19,129 nt of DNA from Gamarada debralockiae (taxonomy: Eukaryota > Ascomycota > Leotiomycetes > Helotiales > Hyphodiscaceae), in assembly GCA_002803225.1 (NCBI GenBank), contig NXFV01000351.1, positions 1 through 19,129 on the forward strand, given 5' to 3'. Positions 7,217-14,945 of the stretch are shown here, piece by piece. Within the stretch, counting starts at the first letter, position 1. Every line of letters begins with the position of its first letter. The notes beneath the pieces are model-generated. The model saw only the letters and a list, made by a program, of their open reading frames with translations. It was not told the DNA's origin and ran no database searches. Made by a program: the position numbers and the translations under genes.

Positions 7217-7976
7217 ATTCGAGTCCTTTATCTCGACTATGCCTATGCAGACAGCACCTTTGGGAGATCTAGTGCAGGATCCGACATAAAGATCTTGACC
7301 AATGTCCTGTATACAAGACATTATCTTATATCTGGGGCACTTAGAGTGTAAAGCTGCCTGTCCTCATCCATGGAAAGCGATACAATATAACTGCGAACTG
7401 TTGTTGGTTGGAATTGCTTAATCTGGTATAGTCTGTTTTACCCCTCTTTTGTAGCATAAAGGGCAGATCCCCGTCCTTGATTTTTTACGCTCCTTAGATA
7501 TCAAGCTAGTCAAGAATTATATGATATTTCGCCCGAAAAATGTCCCAACTGACAACTGTCATGCGGCTCTACGGCGCCTTTGCGAAATTGAACCAGCCTG
7601 TTTATGGATTGATACCAGCAGTATCAATTAGGAAGATAAGGCAGAAAAATAAATTCAAATAGCAATAATGCAAGGTATTAGTACTTCGCCGACGAAGCAA
7701 TTATTTAGCTAGGTCGTAGTGAAGCTGACGCGACCTAGATGAGAAAGAGATTGAGGATCTTGCATTTGCTGTAATACACACTTAACTGGCAGATTAGGCG
7801 ACTATACCGAATAATTTATTTAATCCGCAGCACAAGGCGATGATTGCGAACCTTATTGGAGATCTTAAGGGAAAATATTCAAACATGAGTGATTCAAGAG
7901 TTGTGGGTGTATTAAGAGCTTCTTGTATCGGCATAAGTTATAACCCTCTTCTAGTATTACTACGAAGCATTTGATA
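7217..7976 (+). pseudogene. HET-domain (heterokaryon incompatibility) gene relic
   Basis: The HET domain can be followed in order across three frames. 7217: IRVLYLD, the usual opening. 7315: KTLSYIWGT, stop, SVKLPVLIHGKRYNIT, the family's ALSYxWG block and substrate strand. 7539-7670: NVPTDNCHAALRRLCEIEP, then CLWIDTSSIN, stop, EDKAEK, then IQIAIMQGI, i.e. the conserved LWIDaxCINQxDxxER block with the Gln of INQ replaced by TAG. 7685-7744: FADEAII, stop, LGRSEADAT, stop, MRK, i.e. the WLG block with Trp (TGG) now TAG. A further open stretch (about 7815-7973) follows. HET proteins trigger incompatibility cell death after fusion of unlike hyphae. This copy has several frameshifts and at least four stops and cannot be functional. 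About 140 bp between the two N-terminal blocks may be an old intron. Confidence 0.75.
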
Positions 7977-8850
7977 ATAATCAACGCATTCTATGGCACT
8001 GATCAACGAATTTACATACTCTTATGTCGTCTTGGCCTCTTCGCTCCTGTTCTCCCAGCTCTCCCAATTGCTCCCCCGCGATCTTCCACACGACCACCAC
8101 CATAGTATTATTCATGAATGATAATTATTGATGATCACCATAGAACAAATCGCGACGTGCGGCCGCCGAATGTATAGTGGAACCTGAAAAACAGAAATGT
8201 AAATCGGGTGGATTCTGAGCGTTCAAAGATCTTAAACAGAGCGATAATTCTTTAGGAGTTATTGTCTAATCGAGAAGCGGACACACCTCGTTTTATTCTG
8301 CAGTTTTGAGGCACCAAATACTACAAATCCTTGGTTGCTAATCAATGGTCTCGGACCAATCCCAGACTAACGCTGCAAATATCTTGAGAATTTGACACTG
8401 ATCGCCTTCGCTAAGATCTCGATAGCAATCACTTATAAGAAGCATCTCGGATACCTAATCCGGACTGAAGAGAATGTCATTCTGGATATTGCTCTAATCC
8501 AATTGTGTTGTGGAAAGGCACATGGGTAGATGGTCCTCTCTGTGGTAGTTAAAACTCCCGTAAAGTAAGATGGGTGAAACAAGACACCATCCGTTTCTTC
8601 CCTGAATAACATTCGATCCTTTTATGGTTCTTCGTCGCCTGTATGTATCACTCACTTGTACTGCAGTTCCACGATCCGAGAGTCGTAGACGTCACTTCTT
8701 ATTCATCTTCTATCCTTTGCCGAGAGAATTCCCTCTTCACAACAGAGTTTTAGTTACCGCAACAGGGTTTGCACAATAAAGCCAAGGGTACCTCTTGTTC
8801 CTCGTCTTTCTCTACCTTATCACCGCCGCCCAATACTATCCAGACTCTCT
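7977..8850. other. Intergenic, no gene seen
   Basis: Moderately AT-rich, no open frame of note, no recognisable repeat apart from a small palindromic TATTATTCATGAATGATAAT near 8106. Becomes C/T-rich from about 8790. Confidence 0.4.
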
Positions 8851-9543
8851 AGTTCCCTCCCGGAAGACTGCCTCCACTACGCATCAAGCCAACCCGCATA
8901 CCCCGCTCTATTCTCGAGCAAGACCAGCAAATAAAGTTCCGGATCCTCGAAACTTTTAAATCCTCACTTGCCCTCTCTACAGTCGTCTTTACCAAATCCC
9001 TGCTCTACCTCTGCCTCTATTGCTGGTCACAGACTATTCGAAGAAGTTTTCAACAACGCACCAACAATCCCACCAACAACTGTCCGACCTAGCACAGCTC
9101 TCAAAGCTAATGTCCCCCTCAAGTCCTCATACCTACTCTCTCTCCGCGTACAAACTCCTTACAACGGTATCTTGACCTGAGAGCGAGACCAATGCCCTAT
9201 CACCAAACCCACAACCACATTACCACATTTGAGGAAAGAGGATACAAAGAGGTATTACGCTTGTCTGCAAGGGAACAAGAATGAACTTGTGAAGGAAATG
9301 GGTTTGAGCGGTTGGGCCATTACACCGAGTCCGAAATGCTTCTACAGGGATATAGTGGCAGGGAGTCTGTATTTGAGAGCGAGAGGCGTAAAACCCATAG
9401 ATATGGCAGAGGAACATGGTGATTTACTGGTTGTCGGGATCGTGGTTTGGTTTCTGCACGTGGTTATTGTTTTGGAGGCCGCAGAGAATATTCGAGATAT
9501 GAGTTTGGCCCCTCCTGCTTTATTTTCGATCTATTGAATATCT
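8851..9543 (+). other. Possible decayed or unresolved gene, two competing frames
   Basis: One frame (codons starting at multiples of three) reads 8851-9543 with stops at 9090, 9108, about 9283 and about 9418. It contains a possible membrane segment (SSLALSTVVFTKSLLYLCLY), a Q/N-rich patch, TTFEERGYKEVLRLSAREQE, GNGFERLGHYTESEMLLQGY, and ends CFIFDLLNI. Three of its stops could be former CAR or CGA codons. A competing frame (9229-9537, no ATG) is uninterrupted for 102 codons and ends with a hydrophobic stretch (LLVVGIVVWFLHVVIVLEAA). Neither is recognised and neither has a good start, so this is not called as a gene. Confidence 0.25.
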
Positions 9544-9662
9544 AGCTAACGGTTAAGATAGCAGTGGCGAGATCCCGGAAGATGACCTACTCGCAAACAA
9601 GGCAATACCACCAAAGCACGGTTGAAGTGACGATATCATAGAGTACATTATGCTTAGTAACC

Positions 9663-10898
9663 TCAGGCGATAGTAGCGCCAAAGACAGTAGCAACAACAG
9701 TGAGGAAGATAGGAACAGAGAACGCCCCCCGCTTCGTAGCAGCACTAGTTAAAATAGCCGTTGCGCTAGCCATTGTGGATGTCCCCGTCGCCGTACTCGT
9801 CCCATTTACGAAGTCATAAATCGCAATTCCCTTATCCACCAACGGGATCATCATCCTGTTCGTCTTCGGGTCAACCGCAACAGAATGTGCCGTAACATTA
9901 TCCGTCTTCAGAGTTTGCAACAGTGTCCCTGTAGCTGCATCAATGATGTCAACCTTAGGATCCGGCGCTCCAGTCGCACTGCCGTTGACTTGATATTGGT
10001 ATGCTGCGACGTAATAGTAGTTGAGGGTCGGGTTATACGCGACTTGGTCTGCACCGCCAGTGTCATCGATTGTTTCGACAGTCTTGCCTGTTGTGACGTT
10101 AACAACAAGGGTGTGGCCGACGCTGTCGGCGAGGATAGCGTCCTGGGAGCAGCCGAGGAAGAGTTGGTTGCTGGGGCCGAAAACGATTCCGTGGCTGTTA
10201 CAATTCGTGACAGGCAGGATCTTCGTTGTGCTGAAATTCTTTGTTTCTATAACATCGATCTCGCCCCCGGGGTTATCGTTACTTTCTGGAACAGAGACGT
10301 AAACGAGACCATCTGCTGGATTCCAGGCTGGCTGCTCGATGCCGTTCGTTGCATTGTCAAAAGAGATTTTGTGAATGACCTTGCGGTCTGTGACAGAGAT
10401 GAAGGCGAGTATAGCGATATCGTCATCAGGGCCCGTGACTATTGCCAGCTTGTTATTCGCGTCGTAAGTCATCTCGTCTGCGCGTTTGGAAATGCCAAGC
10501 GGAATGGTATCAACGATGGTATTATTACTCAAGTCGACAACCTTGACGCTACCATCGCCGTCACCGACATATAGCTCATCACGATCTGGGATGTAAAGAA
10601 GACCATTGGGTCCTGAAGTAGGTTTGTCGACGGTTCCATTGATGATTGTAGCGCCTTTGAAGCCGGTGATCTGACCTGTCTCGGTAGAGGAAGCAATGTC
10701 AACGATGTGCACGACGGCGTTGGTGCGATCAGACAGATAGTAGGTGCCGTTGACAATAATGCTAATGTCAACGCTAGTCGAATTTTGGGACATCCATGGC
10801 AGAATAGTCGCAAGGCTATACTGCGCAGCAGCCTCTACGCGGTTGGTGCTGAAGACGATAGCGATAGCGATAAGAAATCGGCAAAGAAACTTCATCAT
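9663..10898 (-). CDS. Secreted, probably GPI-anchored beta-propeller protein (YVTN/SMP-30-like), single exon
   Basis: 411 aa. A signal peptide (MMKFLCRFLIAIAIVFSTNRVEA, about 23 residues) leads to a chain of repeated beta-strand units typical of six- or seven-bladed propellers: GLLYIPDRDELYVGDGDGSV with KVVDLSNNTIVDTI, PADGLVYVSVPES, GEIDVIETKNFSTTKIL, VDIIDAATGTLLQTLKTD, HSVAVDPKTNRMMIPLVDKG. About nine N-glycosylation sequons (NST, NGT, NNT, NAT, NFS, NVT, NGS) fit secretion. The tail is Ser/Thr-rich (GTSTATGTSTMASATAILTS) followed by a hydrophobic end (VPIFLTVVATVFGATIA), the classic GPI-anchor signal, so it is probably at the cell surface or wall. Two tandem ATGs open the gene; the first is used here. 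A TATA-like AAATATAAGGG sits about 90 bp upstream. The ligand or activity is unknown. It diverges from the DUF3455 gene. Confidence 0.85.
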   Translation of the reverse strand: MMKFLCRFLIAIAIVFSTNRVEAAAQYSLATILPWMSQNSTSVDISIIVNGTYYLSDRTNAVVHIVDIASSTETGQITGFKGATIINGTVDKPTSGPNGLLYIPDRDELYVGDGDGSVKVVDLSNNTIVDTIPLGISKRADEMTYDANNKLAIVTGPDDDIAILAFISVTDRKVIHKISFDNATNGIEQPAWNPADGLVYVSVPESNDNPGGEIDVIETKNFSTTKILPVTNCNSHGIVFGPSNQLFLGCSQDAILADSVGHTLVVNVTTGKTVETIDDTGGADQVAYNPTLNYYYVAAYQYQVNGSATGAPDPKVDIIDAATGTLLQTLKTDNVTAHSVAVDPKTNRMMIPLVDKGIAIYDFVNGTSTATGTSTMASATAILTSAATKRGAFSVPIFLTVVATVFGATIA

Positions 10899-12088
10899 GA
10901 CAGTTGATTCCTCGATGATATTGATAGTGTAAAGGGAGCTGTGATGGCTGCTTGATACATTTTCTCAAGGAGATTTTTGCTACCCTTATATTTTAGAAAC
11001 GGGCGACGGCAGGGGCAGAAGAAATGCAGCTTGAAGCACAGTTATCTTTGGGGACGTTGCACACTGTGATTGAGACAGCGGCAGTGCAGTGCTCGTCAGG
11101 AACATTTGCCAATTCCGTACTCCGCCTTGACTATCACTTTTCTACCAGCGGCTACACATGCGACCCAACAAGTCAATGTCGTGACATAGGTGATATTGAA
11201 GTGATAGCATTCCGCTTTTCAGCAGCAGGGCCCCTATCTCAGGCCATTCTCGTCTTAAGGGTGACATAAAGCATGGCCAATTGGTGCGTTTGGGCCGCCG
11301 TGGCTACCAGCCATGATGATCACCTCAAAATGCACGCTGTCCCTTTTTGTGATCTGGATGCCATGGCCGAAAGCACCTCTCTCATGCGACCAAACTGTCA
11401 CAATTGTTTCACATCAAGCCACATTTTGTATTCTGAAGTGATATGTTCTGTTCTTAAATTTTCATTCGATGCTTTGCGGCCGTGGCATTCCTTGGCAACA
11501 CGGCTCGCATTGACATTTCGCCTCCCGAAAATCTTTACTTTCCACTACCCCTCGTGCCGCATCCCCGCTTTCTGCTGTCTATTTTGGGTGTCACACCCAC
11601 TTTCAACCTCCATAGTGTCGGCCTATCACCGATAGAAGTTTAGGACCAGTATCTAGAAGATCGCCTTTCTTGTTATGTTGCTGCAAATATATCAATGATG
11701 CTGTATACAAATCGCGCGTCTTCCTTATCATTTTACACTGGAATCTGACTTGGAAAATCCATGCTACCAGATCACCGAGACATTGTTAAAGGATTGAAGT
11801 ATCATGCTACCTTTACAGTGATATCGATTGTGATTAGAAGTGCTTTGGGATAATACTGTATTTTTGTATCATTATTATTCTTAGAAGTCGACCGTGGCCT
11901 TCTATTCCGGGCTGGTGGCTATTGACATATCACGCCAAGTACCACTAAGCTACATGGCTGGATCGAAGACATCCTTGAACTGTGTTTGGTTTAGTGGTTT
12001 CTTCTCCTACTTCAACCCTTAATCCCCTACTCTTCCCTCCTCGTCGCTTCTTATATTCTTCAATACTTCTTTACTTGGAGCGTGTGAT
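10899..12088. promoter_or_regulatory. Divergent intergenic region between two secreted-protein genes
   Basis: 1,190 bp separate the start codons of the beta-propeller gene (minus) and the DUF3455 gene (plus). On the plus side, 11998-12075 is a strongly pyrimidine-rich tract ending in CTTATATTC, as often seen just upstream of fungal transcription starts. The plus-strand open frames at 11024-11269 and 11273-11635 have no recognisable content or supporting context and are not called. Confidence 0.45.
10984..10995 (-). promoter_or_regulatory. TATA-like box of the beta-propeller gene
   Basis: AAAATATAAGGG on the minus strand, about 90 bp upstream of the start codon at 10898. Position suits a fungal core promoter; no other support. 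Confidence 0.4.
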
Positions 12089-12967
12089 ATGCTTCCTTCA
12101 ATGTGGGTAATCTCTGTGCTGTGCGCCACTGCTCTGTCCGCTCCCTTTTTTCCTACTTCACCTGCAGCACGACCTCTGGAGATAGAGGTTCTGTCCGAGT
12201 ACTTTCAAATGCTGGGACAGAAAGTTCAAGCTGGGAAGAATATGGCACGAGCACCTGAGTGCAACATGAATAATGCAGTTATGCCTGTTGCTTGTAAGCT
12301 GCTCAACTTCCAAGCTTTTGGTTTCATCTAACATAACTTCAAAGCTCCAACCTCTTTACCACCTCCCTCATCCGATCTTACCTTGAAGCACGTAGCTATC
12401 GGACGGGGAACTCAAAACTATTCTTGCGGGACCAACGTAACTGCGGCGCCTGTTGCTCTCGGCGCAGTCGCAACTCTTTACAACGCATCATGCGTCGCCT
12501 CAACCCACCCAGACCTACTTTCCATCCTGCCTAAGGTCGCATTACAATTCAACCTCACGGACATCAACCAAGCTACACTCTCACCCTCAAACCTCGTCAT
12601 GAGCGGTTATCACTTCTTCTCTAATCTCACAACTCCCGTATTCAACCTTGATACAACAACGATGGACCTGGGGTTCGCCCCTTGTGCGAGGAACAACTCA
12701 GTGGCAGCTCCTGCTGGCGCGCCCATGGGACAGGACAATGAGGGCTTTGGTGCTGTTGCTTGGCTTAAATTGTTGACAAGAGAGGGTACCACTGGCGATA
12801 TAGAAGAAGTCTACAGAGTCAATACAGCTGGTGGTAATCGACCTGCTACTTGTGCTGGAATGCCTGCTATGTTCGAGGTTCAATATGCTGCTGAGTTAGT
12901 CAAGTCACTTCCTAATACCAGACATAACTACTAATTCTTATATAGATATTGGTTCTACAGTTCTTAG
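12089..12967 (+). CDS. Secreted DUF3455 protein (three exons)
   Basis: join(12089..12293,12345..12894,12946..12967), 258 aa. Signal peptide MLPSMWVISVLCATALSA, then a short region and the DUF3455 (PF11937) core: SDLTLKHVAIGRGTQNYSCG, LGAVATLYNASC, NLVMSGYHFFSN, GFGAVAWLKL, EVYRVNTAGGNRPATC, MFEVQYAAEYWFYSS. Both splice choices restore family motifs. Intron 1 (51 nt) has donor GTAAGC, branch CTAAC and acceptor AAAG. Intron 2 (51 nt) has donor GTTAGT, branch ACTAAT and acceptor ATAG, and without it the final AEYWFY would be lost. Members are fungal secreted proteins of unknown biochemical function, often mislabelled as malate dehydrogenase. The start is the first ATG, directly before the signal peptide, after a CT-rich leader. 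Confidence 0.9.
12294..12344 (+). other. Intron 1 of the DUF3455 gene
   Basis: 51 nt, donor GTAAGC, branch ATCTAACAT, acceptor CAAAG. Phase 1; splicing makes the Ser that leads into PTSLPPPSSDLTLKHVAIG. Confidence 0.85.
12895..12945 (+). other. Intron 2 of the DUF3455 gene
   Basis: 51 nt, donor GTTAGT, branch CTACTAAT, acceptor ATATAG. Phase 2; splicing yields the family's C-terminal YAAEYWFY. Confidence 0.85.
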
Positions 12968-13230
12968 AAGGAAGGTCAATGATATCATAGTGGATGACGA
13001 AAGGAGTTCAGGTATCAAAGAGTGGATTTTATAGCTATACTTAGTGCGCGATTTTGGATAATGAATAGAGGAAAGTAAATATTTATTCAAGAACTCATTT
13101 TAGTGAAAATCTCACTCATTCTCTATTGCTAGGATGGCGCAGCTTACAGTAATCACATCTTATTTTTGGACTCCGCAGCTTTTTAACTTATGTGTGTCTG
13201 CAGAAATTCATAATAGGATAATAATCATAG
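12968..13230. other. 3' flank of the DUF3455 gene
   Basis: AT-rich, nothing recognisable. Confidence 0.5.
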
Positions 13231-13978
13231 CCTACTTACTTAACTCTTAAACCAGAGCAGAATAGGGGAATATACTGTCTAACGTGTTACTCAAAAGTGG
13301 CGACAGTTGCAAGTGGAGCGATCCAAAATTTGGGACAGACGAATGTTCATGGCACTATTACTGTGGGATCTTCTAACACTATTCGACTCCAGATGACGGT
13401 TGATCTTGCTACTACTAACACACCTGCTTTCACTGTACAATTGTATTCTTCCAGCGCTCAATTGGTAGTCCTTACCTACGATGTCGCGAACAAAACCCCT
13501 ATACTGATACCGCGAATGCTGGGTATGGCCAAGCTGGGACATGGACTGCTGTCATTGACGTTCCATCGAATAATACGACCACTCTTGATGTACACAGCTT
13601 GGGCCTGTTAGTGCCGACATACGGGAGCCAGGGATGGTGGAAGGAGGCTGAGGAGCTAGGTACAAGTCATGGAGACGAGGAAAAGAGTGCTTGGAGCGGA
13701 GCATTCTGTCAGATGAAAGCAGCAGCGAACTTAGCATCGACGTATCGCAATCAAAGTGAGGTGCTAGAGGCGCAGATCATAGCGACGAGAAAGAAAGCGG
13801 AGCATCCAGAAACGCTGGCCAGCATGAATAATCTGGCCCGTACATTCTATACAGAAAGTCGAACTGAGGAAGCAATTCAACTGATGGAGCATGTTGTTAA
13901 CAGTTTCAAGCAACGACTGGGGCTAACCATCCAAAAGCGTCGACATCCTTGAATGCATGGACGCATGGAACTCAGTAA
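13231..13978 (+). pseudogene. Beta-rich domain running into TPR units, frameshifted chimera
   Basis: From about 13297 a frame encodes a Thr/Val-rich beta-type sequence (GAIQNLGQTNVHGTITVGSS ... AFTVQLYSSSAQLVVLTYDV). At the C4 run near 13496-13499 one base appears missing: the next frame continues it smoothly as PYTDTANAGYGQAGTWTAVI, DVPSNNTTTLDVHSLG. With no break it runs into LVPTYGSQGWWKEAEELG and ANLASTYRNQ, HPETLASMNNLARTFYTESR, EEAIQLMEHVVNSFKQRLG. These are kinesin-light-chain-type TPR units as found behind NB-ARC or NACHT in fungal NLR-like proteins. After QRLG a second one-base shift gives GANHPKASTSLNAW before TAA (13976-13978). The first TPR unit is internally damaged. The beta domain is unrecognised. 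A possible acceptor (CTAAC...AAAG) before 13297 suggests a lost 5' exon. Confidence 0.6.
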
Positions 13979-14230
13979 TCCGGTATTGTTTGGGTCGTAC
14001 AGTTACACTACATGTCACATGATTCTCTTCCTTCGCTTCCGCCTGTTAGCAACACAGGTTTTCATTGGTTAGATAAGCGGAATTTGGGCACATATAGACC
14101 GCGACTACGCTTTCGCCTGGAAGCTTGGCAGCTGCAGGTACGCTTGCCCCTACGCAGCCGCCTTGGACTGCTTCATCATCTGCAGCTTCCAGCGCTACCC
14201 CTGGCGCTGCTCCTGAGCCTGGCCCGTCAG
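13979..14230. other. Start of a GC-rich island, no gene called
   Basis: From about 14090 the sequence becomes GC-rich. A frame at 14125-14307 gives an Ala/Ser/Pro-rich stretch (ASSSAASSATPGAAPEPGPS) that could be the linker of the following relic. The minus-strand frames here are shadows. Confidence 0.4.
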
Positions 14231-14586
14231 TCGTTACGGGCCTAGCGAAGGCCTTCCAGTCAGGGACGTGTGGCGGGAGTAGCAGGAGAAGTTCGCAGGC
14301 CGGCTGACAGCCAGGATGGCGCCCAGGCAACACGGTCAGGGTCCAGTTCTGCCGCCGGAAGGTGATCTGGGACGAGCTCCTGGCCCGCATAGCACGCGGC
14401 AAGAGCGAGGAGGCGGCCGTCGCCGAGCTCAAGCTGCTGCGTGCAAGCCGCGGCCTTAACCAGCTCATCGGACGACGTGAAGCAGCGCCGCCAGCACCAG
14501 CGAGGGCAGCGCGCTACGCGAAGGAGGGGGCGGGGGTATGTGGGGGAGGAGGCCACCTGGGCGGGCGGCGCTGTCAGGTAGTTTAG
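14231..14586 (+). pseudogene. GCR1_C-domain relic, probably from a Crypton-like element
   Basis: One frame (about 14241-14315) reads RYGPSEGLPVRDVWRE, stop, QEKFAGRLTA. After a frameshift near 14315 the next frame reads WRPGNTVRVQFCRRKVIWDE, LLARIARGKSEEAAVAELKL, LRASRGLNQLI. This order (xVxxxWREx, WR, RRKxIxxEI, then a helix ending LxxLI) matches the GCR1_C DNA-binding domain (PF12550), which in fungi occurs mostly in multicopy proteins linked to Crypton-type tyrosine-recombinase elements. The stretch is conspicuously GC-rich against its surroundings, so it may have escaped RIP or arrived late. No recombinase domain is visible. The stop and frameshift make it non-functional. Confidence 0.5.
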
Positions 14587-14589
14587 CTA

Positions 14590-14622
14590 GCGACCTTTAT
14601 TTTTAAATAAAAACACGCTAAA
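14590..14622. repeat. A/T-rich palindrome
   Basis: AGCG, then TTTATTTTTAAATAAAAA, then CGCT forms an imperfect hairpin just after the GCR1_C relic. It may be an element end or terminator-like fold; not resolved. Confidence 0.3.
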
Positions 14623-14945
14623 ACCTATATAGCTCGACCATTTTGGCCCGTTTGATATAATTCCAAGACCTATCTTACTGCAGACCCTATACGCAAGTCT
14701 TACAGGCAGGCTCGGCGCCGTCGCGTCGCGTTCTTACAAGGCCAGATTATTGGGGGTACCCAGGGGGTCGCTAAGATTTATCATTACAGTAGTATGCCTG
14801 AAATCACGGGGCGATCGCAGGAAATTACTCAGCAAAATGCCCCCCAACTATTAGGTCTTATCTTATCGGTTGCTGCGCCACGAATATTTACCCAATTTCT
14901 GATCGCGTTGAACGAGTTTTCAAATAAAGGTCTTTTGATCTTTGC
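14623..14945. other. Upstream region of the helicase gene
   Basis: No gene. It holds a G/C patch (GGGGGTACCCAGGGGG, about 14753-14768). No TATA-like box stands out. Confidence 0.4.

Noticed and set aside
7212..7232. GATTCGAGTCC resembling a tRNA B box
   Set aside because: Flanking bases do not form a T-arm or acceptor stem, and the stretch encodes the HET opening IRVLYLD.
9885..10574. 229-codon plus-strand frame
   Set aside because: Opposite strand of the beta-propeller gene, whose frame has clear repeats and sorting signals.
11273..11635. 120-codon plus-strand frame in the divergent promoter
   Set aside because: No motif, no splice or sorting signal, and a Phe/His/Ser-rich composition unlike the real genes.
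14046..14468. 140-codon minus-strand frame in the GC-rich island
   Set aside because: High GC suppresses stops in all frames; the plus strand carries the GCR1_C motif.
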